Virus record (IMG/VR): IMGVR_UViG_3300009420_004026
Span: 1-33,167 of that record
DNA from: a virus
DNA length: 33,167 nucleotides
Direction: 5' to 3' (one strand)
In this document: piece after piece, positions 22,606-29,083 of the stretch
Numbering within the stretch: position 1 is the first letter of the stretch
Layout: every line of letters begins with the position of its first letter
Notes under the pieces: generated by a model
Database searches by the model: none
Told to the model about the DNA's origin: nothing
Seen by the model: only the letters and a program-made list of their open reading frames with translations
Made by a program: the position numbers and the translations under genes

Positions 22606-23094
22606 TTATAGTTGTGTTATTGTAAAATCTCTAAAGGTAAAACTCACGGTTGCTTGTGGATACACTATGTCAGTTTGTGTAGTATCAAGCATAATATCAG
22701 ATAAATTTACTGGAAAACAATCTCTAAATTGAATTTCTATATTCGGGTTTTTATGGCTATTCATAATTACAAGAGAAATGTCTGTAAGAATTCCGTATTC
22801 ACTAGTTTTTATATTATTAAATTGCGGAAACTCTTCGTTAAACGACAACGCCTTTAACCAATTATAAACCTCTATATAGTTACTCATGGATTCATCAACT
22901 ATAAAAGACAAAGGCAATTCACCATATGTTAAACGATCGCCCGGCACCGGTACGATTTTAAAAGGTGTATTTTGATCTACTTGTGCAATTGAAACCGAAG
23001 GAATAGTTACCGCCTGGGTAAAAAATTGAACCTCTGGTAGCCTCTTCACAGTCACTACAAATTCGAGTGGTGATAAAAAATTAGTTGTCGACAT
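22606..23094 (-). CDS. Tail-tube-fold virion protein
   Basis: 162 residues, the same size as T4 gp19. The sequence reads as a beta-rich tube domain: FTQAVTIPSVSI, then PFKIVPVPGDRLTYGELPLS, FIVDESMSNYIEVYNWLKAL, and a C-terminal half with IQFRDCFPVNLSDI and ATVSFTFRDFTI. Marine T4-like phages carry such a gene near uvsY, annotated variously as a tail tube or baseplate component. Which ring of the tube or baseplate it forms cannot be told. Tandem late promoters upstream support a structural role. Confidence 0.8.
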   Translation of the reverse strand: MSTTNFLSPLEFVVTVKRLPEVQFFTQAVTIPSVSIAQVDQNTPFKIVPVPGDRLTYGELPLSFIVDESMSNYIEVYNWLKALSFNEEFPQFNNIKTSEYGILTDISLVIMNSHKNPNIEIQFRDCFPVNLSDIMLDTTQTDIVYPQATVSFTFRDFTITQL

Positions 23095-23135
23095 TGATTT
23101 TCCTGTTTACATTTACATAGAAACGGTATATAATC

Positions 23136-23143
23136 TATTTATA
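23136..23143 (-). promoter_or_regulatory. Late promoter (proximal) of the tail-tube-fold gene
   Basis: Exact TATAAATA on the minus strand, about 41 nt before the ATG at 23094; it is one of two tandem boxes 15 bp apart. Confidence 0.8.
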
Positions 23144-23150
23144 TATAGTT

Positions 23151-23158
23151 TATTTATA
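23151..23158 (-). promoter_or_regulatory. Late promoter (distal) of the tail-tube-fold gene
   Basis: Second exact TATAAATA on the minus strand, 15 bp upstream of the first. Confidence 0.7.
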
Positions 23159-23168
23159 AGTCCCGTAG

Positions 23169-23176
23169 TATAAATA
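23169..23176 (+). promoter_or_regulatory. Divergent late promoter for the plus-strand cluster
   Basis: Exact TATAAATA on the plus strand, 39 nt before the ATG at 23216. With the two minus-strand boxes it makes a compact divergent late promoter region. Confidence 0.7.
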
Positions 23177-23221
23177 ACATACAAACCACGTGATGACTAA
23201 CATACAAATCGCGTAATGATT
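23176..23221 (+). repeat. Imperfect 23-bp tandem repeat before the DUF1289 gene
   Basis: 23176-23198 and 23199-23221 are adjacent copies (unit begins AACATACAAA) differing at four positions, all transitions. The second copy includes the ATG of the DUF1289 gene. Confidence 0.85.
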
Positions 23222-23410
23222 AAAGCCTCTGAAATGGTAAGAAGAAAAAACAAAAATCCCCCGCAGCTTTTAAACCCCTGTATCAATATATGTATTATTG
23301 AGAATGGTTCGTGTATAGGTTGTAAGAGGACTCAAAAGGAAATTTCTGAATGGTTTTGGATGGAAGAAGAAACAAAACAGTTAGTGATGAAGTCACTACA
23401 AAAGCGCTAA
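23216..23410 (+). CDS. DUF1289-family zinc-type small protein
   Basis: 64 residues. NPCINICIIENGSCIGCKRT (Cys at about 22, 26, 33 and 36) followed by EISEWFWMEEETKQLV is the DUF1289 pattern, with Cys residues suited to a metal site. Role unknown; DUF1289 proteins are common in proteobacteria. The ATG at 23216 has no good Shine-Dalgarno; Met8 (23237) is an alternative start and is where the conserved part begins. First gene after the late box at 23169. Confidence 0.8.
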   Translation: MIKASEMVRRKNKNPPQLLNPCINICIIENGSCIGCKRTQKEISEWFWMEEETKQLVMKSLQKR

Positions 23411-23478
23411 TAGCTAAACAGTATTGTGACCCGTGCGATGATTGCACACATTGGATAGGTAAAATGAGGAAGTCTTAA
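23350..23478 (+). CDS. Cys-rich micropeptide (42 residues)
   Basis: Overlaps the end of the DUF1289 gene by 61 bases in another frame and stops two bases before the next gene. The C-terminal half reads AKQYCDPCDDCTHWIGKMRK, with three Cys, an Asp pair and His-Trp, which looks selected rather than random. A small metal-binding protein is possible. The start is uncertain: no clear Shine-Dalgarno at the ATG at 23350. No family recognised. Confidence 0.45.
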   Translation: MVLDGRRNKTVSDEVTTKALIAKQYCDPCDDCTHWIGKMRKS

Positions 23479-23480
23479 TT

Positions 23481-24191
23481 ATGAAAAAATACATTTTTGA
23501 TGTCGATGGAACTCTAACACCGAGTAGGAAACGTATGAATAAAGAATTTGCTGTATGGTTTAGCAAATTCTGCCAAAGAAATAATGTCTATTTAGTTACC
23601 GGAAGCGATAGGCCAAAAACTATTGAACAAGTAGGTAACTACATATACCACCAATGTAAACGCGTGTACCAGTGCTCAGGTAATGATGTATGGGAGCGTG
23701 ACGTAAACACTCGTACTAATGATTGGGCAATACCTGCAGAAGTGCATCAGTTGTTAAGAGAATTTGTACGACTTAGTGAATTTCCGATACGCGCTGGTAA
23801 TCATATTGAAGAACGGCCCGGAATGGTTAACTTCAGTATTGTAGGCCGTAACGCTAGTCTAGAACAGCGAGCAGAATATGTTGCTTATGATACTCGTAAA
23901 AAAGAGCGTGAAGCATTAGCTCGTATTATCACTAACGAGTTCGCTGATATTACTGCAACGGTAGGTGGCGAGACTGGAATTGATATCGGTCAACTTGGCT
24001 CAGATAAAAGCCAAATACTACGAGACTTTAACAGCAAAGATAATATCTATTTCTTTGGAGATGCTATGTTTGATGGTGGCAACGACAAACCGTTAGCAGA
24101 TGCAATGAAAGCTCGAGATCGTGCTGGGATGTCGTATCCGGTAACAGGCTGGGAACACACATTTAAAATTTTAAAGGAGATTAAAAATTGA
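23481..24191 (+). CDS. Phosphomannomutase-like HAD enzyme
   Basis: 236 residues, similar in length to eukaryotic-type phosphomannomutase (about 250). It has HAD motif I FDVDGTLTPSR (Asp7 nucleophile, Asp9), motif II VTGSDRP, and a cap region with GNDVWERD and RPGMVNFSIVGRNA. The C-terminus has GGETGIDIGQLGSDKSQIL and FFGDAMFDGGNDKPLA, ending YPVTGWEHTFKIL. The GGND and the conserved cap are PMM-like; interconversion of mannose 6- and 1-phosphate is the family reaction, inferred here. It overlaps the nucleotidyltransferase gene by four bases, suggesting one sugar-phosphate activation pathway. Confidence 0.85.
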   Translation: MKKYIFDVDGTLTPSRKRMNKEFAVWFSKFCQRNNVYLVTGSDRPKTIEQVGNYIYHQCKRVYQCSGNDVWERDVNTRTNDWAIPAEVHQLLREFVRLSEFPIRAGNHIEERPGMVNFSIVGRNASLEQRAEYVAYDTRKKEREALARIITNEFADITATVGGETGIDIGQLGSDKSQILRDFNSKDNIYFFGDAMFDGGNDKPLADAMKARDRAGMSYPVTGWEHTFKILKEIKN

Positions 24192-24604
24192 AAACTGGTA
24201 TTGTAGCATCATCATTTGATTTACTACACTCAGGACATATTATGATGTTGAGAGAAGCTAAAACGAAATGCGACCATTTAATTTGTGCTATTCAGATAGA
24301 TCCAAGTATCGACCGCCACGAAAAAAACGCGCCTATACAAAGTATTGTTGAAAGATACACACAAATAACCGCAGTAAAATACGTTGATGAAGTCGTTGTA
24401 TATCAAAGCGAAAAAGATCTTGAAGATATATTAGAATCGTATCCAATAGATATTCGTATTCTAGGTGAAGAATACAAAGATAAGGATTTCACTGGGCGCG
24501 AAATATGTAAAAAATTAGGCATTTATATTTATTTTAATAAACGAAATCATCGCTTTAGCTCAAGTAGCTTAAGAAAAAGAATTATTGCAAAAGAAACTGT
24601 TTGA
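24188..24604 (+). CDS. Cytidylyltransferase-like nucleotidyltransferase
   Basis: 138 residues from a TTG start at 24188, supported by AAAGGAG eight bases upstream and a four-base overlap (TTGA) with the phosphomannomutase-like gene. The HxGH motif is LLHSGHIMML (His14, His17). The middle has KNAPIQSIVERYTQI and the C-terminus RFSSSSLRKRI, corresponding to the second catalytic signature (RT-GISTT-type) of glycerol-3-phosphate cytidylyltransferase relatives. The family joins a nucleotide to a phosphorylated small molecule; the substrate here is not known. Confidence 0.85.
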   Translation: MKTGIVASSFDLLHSGHIMMLREAKTKCDHLICAIQIDPSIDRHEKNAPIQSIVERYTQITAVKYVDEVVVYQSEKDLEDILESYPIDIRILGEEYKDKDFTGREICKKLGIYIYFNKRNHRFSSSSLRKRIIAKETV

Positions 24605-24629
24605 CATTTATAAAAAAATGTTGTAGACT
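24601..24629 (+). promoter_or_regulatory. Early promoter of the TilS-like gene
   Basis: TTGACA (24601-24606) overlaps the stop codon of the nucleotidyltransferase; 17-nt spacer, then TAGACT (24624-24629). Confidence 0.55.
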
Positions 24630-24662
24630 ACAATATGTAAAGTATATTAATTATGGGATATC

Positions 24663-25304
24663 ATGTTTAAAATTCAAGGAAAGTTGCCTCGCACTGTAAA
24701 TGTAGCGTGCTCTGGAGGTGTTGACTCTATGGCCGCAGTAGATTTCTTAAGAAGAAATCATAATGTTAATTTATTATTTTTCGATCATGGTACGGACACG
24801 TCCAAAGAAGCTCTGGAATTTCTAACAAAATTCGCAGCTCGTAAAAACGGAGAATTTAATGATAAACCTATTGGTAGTAATATTTCAATAAAAACGAGTA
24901 AAATCTCAAGACCAAAACATCAGCGAGAGTCGCAAGAAGAATATTGGAGAAACGAAAGATACAAATTCTTTTTTGATCAGCAAGCCCCTGTAATTACTTG
25001 TCACCATTTAGATGATTGCGTAGAGACGTGGATTTGGTCTAGCCTTCACGGAAAACCTAAAATTATTCCGTATACAAATATGAATGTTATCCGCCCGTTT
25101 AGATTAAATAAAAAAACAGAATTTGTAAATTGGTGTAGGCGCAATAACATTCCTTGGATTGAAGATACATCAAATGAAAACACAGACCATATGCGAAACT
25201 TTATTAGACATGAAATTATGCAAAAAGCGCTGGTTGTAAATCCTGGATTATATAAAGTAATTTATAAAAAAATAAATGAAGATTATGCAGAGCAACCCGT
25301 TTAA
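24663..25304 (+). CDS. TilS-like PP-loop ATPase (tRNA lysidine synthetase core)
   Basis: 213 residues. The N-type ATP-pyrophosphatase loop is CSGGVDSMAA (about 16-25). TilS-specific blocks follow: ITCHHLDDCVETW (about 115-127), IRPFRL, and WIEDTSNENTDHMRNFIRHEIM (about 168-189). Bacterial TilS (about 430 residues) converts cytidine 34 of tRNA-Ile(CAU) to lysidine. This protein keeps only the catalytic domain and lacks the C-terminal tRNA-binding domains. No tRNA gene is visible in the window. It could modify a phage or host tRNA, or have another adenylation substrate. Confidence 0.85.
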   Translation: MFKIQGKLPRTVNVACSGGVDSMAAVDFLRRNHNVNLLFFDHGTDTSKEALEFLTKFAARKNGEFNDKPIGSNISIKTSKISRPKHQRESQEEYWRNERYKFFFDQQAPVITCHHLDDCVETWIWSSLHGKPKIIPYTNMNVIRPFRLNKKTEFVNWCRRNNIPWIEDTSNENTDHMRNFIRHEIMQKALVVNPGLYKVIYKKINEDYAEQPV

Positions 25305-25318
25305 GATATCTTTTATTT

Positions 25319-25326
25319 TATAAATA
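25319..25326 (+). promoter_or_regulatory. Late promoter of the coiled-coil virion gene
   Basis: Exact TATAAATA on the plus strand, 20 nt before the ATG at 25347. Confidence 0.8.
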
Positions 25327-25346
25327 AGATTAAATAGAGACAACAG

Positions 25347-26258
25347 ATGGTGCAAAAAATGAATAAAAGCGAATCAGTTTCAGGCACGTTAAGCTATCTT
25401 AACAACGCGTCAAATAGAAAAACACAACAAAACATAAACGAATCTGCGCATAACACACAGCGCAGAGCTCCTAATGTCGTACCACAAAAAAATTCTATAG
25501 CTGTAAAAAAAATACAAGTACCAAGAACTAAATCTATTTCAGCTGCAGAGCCGCATTTAAAACAGTTTGCTGGCATGCTAAGTGAAGAATTAGCAAATGT
25601 TAAAAAGCTAAAACAAGAACAATTGGAAACAATAAGACAAGAAGAATTAGAAAAAATTCAATTCGCTCACGCTGAAAAAATTCGATTAGAAGAAGAAAGA
25701 ATTCGTGCTGAAGAGTCTGAAAAAATATTAATGGAACAGGCCCGTGAAAGAATACGTGCTGAAGAGTCTGAAAAAATATTAATGGAACAGACTCGCGAAA
25801 GAATTAGATTAGAAGTATTAGCAGAGTTTAATCAAAGTCAACCTCAACCTCAACCGCAAATGCAACCAGCTCAAATTGATGAGTCTTACGAAGAGCAGAA
25901 TTATTTAGAAGAAACACCTCCTTTAGAAATGCATAATTCAGATGATTATGTATCACACTTAGATGAGTCTCTTTTAGCGTTTTCAGATAATAAAAATTAT
26001 ATTAAAGAGGAAGCTAAATTTGTAACTTTTGAAGATTTGCAAAAACACTACCAAGATTTCATAGGCAAAATTAACACACAACTAGGTTCCCTTGGCGGAG
26101 GCGGTGAAGTTAATATGCGAGGTCTAGACGATCTTGATATGTCAACAGTTCAAAACGGTGACTTTATATCCTACGACGCAGCAACTGGAAAGTTTATTGG
26201 TGGCTCAATTACACCTGCGGGTGTAGAAGGCGGAGTTCTTGAAGGCGGATCTTTTTAA
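25347..26258 (+). CDS. Coiled-coil virion-type protein with internal repeat
   Basis: 303 residues. The N-terminal 60 are polar and disordered-looking. A long charged coiled coil spans about 75-170, including two tandem 17-residue units (ERIRAEESEKILMEQ plus AR or TR). A Gln/Pro-rich linker (QSQPQPQPQMQPAQ) and an acidic segment follow. The C-terminus has LGGGGEVNMRGLDDLD, FISYDAATGKFIGG and a Gly/Glu tail. The RGLDD...YD..TGKF block is typical of marine T4-like structural proteins. It is late-expressed and followed by a strong terminator. An internal head, neck or fibre-attachment role cannot be separated. Met5 (25359) is an alternative start. Confidence 0.8.
   Translation: MVQKMNKSESVSGTLSYLNNASNRKTQQNINESAHNTQRRAPNVVPQKNSIAVKKIQVPRTKSISAAEPHLKQFAGMLSEELANVKKLKQEQLETIRQEELEKIQFAHAEKIRLEEERIRAEESEKILMEQARERIRAEESEKILMEQTRERIRLEVLAEFNQSQPQPQPQMQPAQIDESYEEQNYLEETPPLEMHNSDDYVSHLDESLLAFSDNKNYIKEEAKFVTFEDLQKHYQDFIGKINTQLGSLGGGGEVNMRGLDDLDMSTVQNGDFISYDAATGKFIGGSITPAGVEGGVLEGGSF
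25695..25796 (+). repeat. 51-bp tandem duplication inside the coiled coil
   Basis: 25695-25745 and 25746-25796 are near-identical 51-bp units (17 codons); a third copy begins at 25797 and quickly diverges. It is in frame and lengthens the helix by whole heptad-scale units. Confidence 0.9.
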
Positions 26259-26291
26259 AGCAAATTATAAAGCTGACGTTTTAACCGAAAG

Positions 26292-26317
26292 GCCCTCTTC
26301 ATTTAAGAGGGCTTTTT
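26292..26317 (+). terminator. Intrinsic terminator of the coiled-coil gene
   Basis: GCCCTCTT (26292-26299), 5-nt loop, AAGAGGGC (26305-26312), then five T. Confidence 0.92.
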
Positions 26318-26318
26318 A

Positions 26319-26326
26319 CATAAATA
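26319..26326 (+). promoter_or_regulatory. Possible variant late promoter
   Basis: CATAAATA, one mismatch from the late box, directly after the terminator and 68 nt before the EF-hand protein start. It is the only promoter candidate seen for that gene. Confidence 0.4.
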
Positions 26327-26394
26327 CACCGTGAATTGTAAAAACAACTTTTATAATGAATATACAATGTTATATAAATTATAGGAGATAAAAA

Positions 26395-26778
26395 ATGGCT
26401 AAAAATACAGCTAAAACGCTATCTGCAGATTCAATATATGCTCATTTGGATACAGACGGTGACGGCGTAATTACAGATGAAGAAATGGCTCGAGCGAAAG
26501 AAATCGCGGAATTTGAGCACAAAAAGAAACTTCAAGAAAATGAAGATGCTAAAGAAGATCAAATTCGTGCCATGGCTTGGTTTGCGCTTTGGGGCATGCT
26601 TCTTTATCCAGTTCTTATTTTACTTACGAGTGTAATTGGAATTTCTGAAGCTGCTACGATTATTGGTGATATTGCACCAACATATTTTGTAGCAATTGCT
26701 GGACTTGTTGCTGCGTTCTTCGGAGCACAAGCATATTCAAAAGGTAAGTCTTCAGGCTCAAACGACGACGATTACTAA
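26395..26778 (+). CDS. EF-hand membrane protein, holin candidate
   Basis: 127 residues. An EF-hand calcium loop, DTDGDGVITDEE (about 19-30), is followed by a charged helix (KEIAEFEHKKKLQENEDAKED). Two membrane segments come next, about 60-82 (AWFALWGMLLYPVLILLTSVI) and about 92-112 (APTYFVAIAGLVAAFFGAQA). The tail is hydrophilic (SKGKSSGSNDDDY). The order EF-hand, helix, two membrane spans matches conserved small proteins in marine T4-like phages. Two spans, short length and a charged tail suggest a holin, and calcium binding could tune timing; both are inference. The ATG follows ATAGGAG. Confidence 0.82.
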   Translation: MAKNTAKTLSADSIYAHLDTDGDGVITDEEMARAKEIAEFEHKKKLQENEDAKEDQIRAMAWFALWGMLLYPVLILLTSVIGISEAATIIGDIAPTYFVAIAGLVAAFFGAQAYSKGKSSGSNDDDY

Positions 26779-26798
26779 CTTTTGTAAATAATACATAG

Positions 26799-26857
26799 TC
26801 TATACTGATTCTTGATAGTTAATATTTTTGTTGACATTTTTATAGAATCAGTATAGA
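26799..26857 (+). promoter_or_regulatory. 13-bp inverted repeat overlapping the gene 39 promoter
   Basis: Arms 26799-26811 (TCTATACTGATTC) and 26845-26857 are perfect inverse complements. TTGACA (26831-26836) lies between them and the right arm covers the -10 region (TAGATT at 26854-26859). A second TTGACA is at 26871. This looks like an operator or a regulatory hairpin. A further GAGCGC/GCGCTC hairpin (26889-26906) sits in the leader before the Shine-Dalgarno. Confidence 0.6.
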
Positions 26858-26923
26858 TTGGTATTTGTAATTGACATTTAAATTATGCGAGCGCTGTTAT
26901 GCGCTCATAAGTAGGAGTATATC

Positions 26924-28759
26924 ATGTCAAAAGAAGAATTTAAAATTTTAACCGCTCGCCAACACGTCCGTGAACGTATTGGAATGTATATGGGTTCAAG
27001 CGCAAAAGAACAAGTCGAACGTTTTGTTCTAGGCGAGTGGAAAAATGCAACCTACGTTCCAGCTCTCTCTAAAATGATTGATGAAATCTTAGATAACTCG
27101 ATTGATGAAGCTATTCGAACTAACTTTGAATTCTCAAATAAGATTAACGTTTCTGTCGATAATGATAAAGTTACAGTAACAGATAACGGCCGAGGTATTC
27201 CACACGTCGAGGTTTACGACGAATCAACAAAGCGCAATATTGCTCAGTCAACTGCCGCGTGGACACGAGTAAATGCTGGCACGTCGTTTGACGACGAAAG
27301 AGTTACCATTGGCACAAACGGTGTTGGTTCAGCCGCGACAAACTTTTTATCCGAGAACTTCACAGGCAAATCAACGCGTGACGGAAAACAACTAACAGTC
27401 GCCTGTAAGAATGGCGCTGAAAAAATTACTGAAAAGTATTCTGATAAAGATGGGAATGGGACTGAAGTTTCGTTTAAACCAGACTTTAGCCTTTTCGAAG
27501 TCGACAACTTGTCTGAACTCGATACGATTGAATTACTTGAAGACCGTTTGATATCACTTCAAATGGCATTTCCAGAAATTACATTTTCGTTTAATAAGCG
27601 AAAAATTAAAGTCAACAACTTAAAAAAATATTCAGAAATGTTTATTAGCGACGGCGGCGATGTTATTGTTGAAAAGAACGACAACGTTTCGTTTTTCTTT
27701 GCAGGATCAGATGATGGGTTCCGTTCGAACTCGTTTGTTAATGGCGTGAATACTAGGCAGGGTGGCACATATGTTGACTATCTTATTAATAGTGTGCTCG
27801 ACCCGCTGACTGCGATGATTAAGCGCAAACACAAGATTGAAGTCGGCAAGGTTACAATCAAAAACGGTTTGACCATGGTTTTGTTTGCTCGAAACTTTAT
27901 TAATCCTAAATTTGATAGTCAAACAAAAGAACGTCTAACAAACCCGATGGGAAACGTTAAAGAGCATTACACAAATTCCGGCGCAAAAGATGGTGAATAT
28001 TTTGCACGAAAAATCATGGCAACACCTACGATTATTGAGCCAATCATTGAAGCCCAATTAGCTAAGAAACTAGCCTCTGATAAAAGGGCAGCAACAATTG
28101 CTCAAAAGAACCTTCGAAAGGTTAAGGTTGCAAAACACATTTCAGCAAACAAACCAGACGCTACACTTAAAATTGTCGAAGGCGACTCAGCTATGGGATT
28201 TCTGCTTAAGGTGAGAAACCCAAATACTGTTGGAGCGTATCCGTTGCGCGGTGTTATTATGAATACCTGGGATATGAAGCCAGCAGATGTTTTAAAGAAT
28301 AAAGAATTATCTGAGTTAGTTGCTGTGCTTGGATTAAATATTAATGATCCAAATTCAGTTGATGATATGACGTATCAATCAATTGCAACCCTTACCGATG
28401 CTGACCATGATGGTATTGGACATATTAGCCCTCTATTAATCGCGTTCTTTTACAAATTCTGGCCGCGCCTATTAAACGAAAGACGTGTTAAAATTACGCG
28501 CACTCCTATTATGATTTCAACTAAGGGTGACAAAGTCGAGTGGTTCTACACATACGAATCTGCATCCAAGTTTAAAACAGGTAACCAATCTGGTTGGAAG
28601 CATCGTTATATAAAAGGCCTCGGAAGTTTGCAAGAGTCAGAATATGACAAAATCATTAATGAGCCTGTTTACGATACGGTAACAGTTGACGATATTAAGA
28701 TTTTTGAAATGATGTTTGGGCGCGATGCGGCATTACGCAAAACGTATATGATGGCATAA
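26924..28759 (+). CDS. 39: DNA topoisomerase II large subunit (gp39, unsplit gp39/60 form)
   Basis: 611 residues. The GHKL ATPase site has EILDNSIDEA (Glu54, Asn58), TDNGRGIP (86-93) and GTNGVGS. The TOPRIM part has VEGDSA (Glu419) and DADHDG (about 492). In T4 these parts are split between genes 39 (516 residues) and 60; here they form one frame, the usual state in relatives. With gp52 it makes an ATP-dependent type II topoisomerase for replication. The ATG follows GTAGGAG. It lies upstream of 52 with two small genes between. Confidence 0.96.
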   Translation: MSKEEFKILTARQHVRERIGMYMGSSAKEQVERFVLGEWKNATYVPALSKMIDEILDNSIDEAIRTNFEFSNKINVSVDNDKVTVTDNGRGIPHVEVYDESTKRNIAQSTAAWTRVNAGTSFDDERVTIGTNGVGSAATNFLSENFTGKSTRDGKQLTVACKNGAEKITEKYSDKDGNGTEVSFKPDFSLFEVDNLSELDTIELLEDRLISLQMAFPEITFSFNKRKIKVNNLKKYSEMFISDGGDVIVEKNDNVSFFFAGSDDGFRSNSFVNGVNTRQGGTYVDYLINSVLDPLTAMIKRKHKIEVGKVTIKNGLTMVLFARNFINPKFDSQTKERLTNPMGNVKEHYTNSGAKDGEYFARKIMATPTIIEPIIEAQLAKKLASDKRAATIAQKNLRKVKVAKHISANKPDATLKIVEGDSAMGFLLKVRNPNTVGAYPLRGVIMNTWDMKPADVLKNKELSELVAVLGLNINDPNSVDDMTYQSIATLTDADHDGIGHISPLLIAFFYKFWPRLLNERRVKITRTPIMISTKGDKVEWFYTYESASKFKTGNQSGWKHRYIKGLGSLQESEYDKIINEPVYDTVTVDDIKIFEMMFGRDAALRKTYMMA

Positions 28760-28764
28760 ATCAG

Positions 28765-28793
28765 TTGACAATGTATGATTAATATTGTATTAT
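28765..28793 (+). promoter_or_regulatory. Early promoter upstream of gene 52
   Basis: TTGACA (28765-28770), 17-nt spacer, TATTAT (28788-28793), directly after gene 39. Confidence 0.75.
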
Positions 28794-28929
28794 GAATAGA
28801 ATCAAAAATATCATTTTGTGGTATAAGAAACTCAGAGCAGAAGGCTATATGTGGCACAACTGTGTTGAGTGGGCAATCTACAATTCAGGAACACCTTGGG
28901 ACATAAATGGAAATTATGGAAAAAAGTGA
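28792..28929 (+). CDS. Possible small Trp-rich protein (45 residues)
   Basis: The frame MNRIKNIILWYKKLRAEGYM...WHNCVEWAIYNSGTPWD has a coding look (Trp, Tyr and Cys in a structured pattern). Its first ATG falls inside the -10 box of the promoter at 28765, so RNA from that promoter would miss it. The internal ATG at 28849, with GAAGG upstream, would give 26 residues. It overlaps the next gene by 14 bases. No family recognised. Confidence 0.4.
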   Translation: MNRIKNIILWYKKLRAEGYMWHNCVEWAIYNSGTPWDINGNYGKK

Positions 28930-29083
28930 AAACAAAATCCCGTATAGTAGGATTACACGAGTCGAAGTAATTGGTGATGAAGGCAGAGAATATGTCAAAC
29001 ACGATTTAGAAATGGTAGAAATTTCTACACAAGACGATGGCCGAACCTTAAAAATATTTGTATCTCGCAAGGAGAAAAAATAA
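28916..29083 (+). CDS. Small conserved-type protein between 39 and 52
   Basis: 55 residues: ITRVEVIGDEGREYVKHDL then VEISTQDDGRTLKIFVSRKEKK, a compact beta-rich, charged protein. Its stop overlaps the gene 52 start (TAATG), implying coupled translation with the topoisomerase subunit. I believe comparable small frames occur at this spot in other marine T4-like phages, but I cannot verify it. Function unknown. Confidence 0.7.
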   Translation: MEKSENKIPYSRITRVEVIGDEGREYVKHDLEMVEISTQDDGRTLKIFVSRKEKK

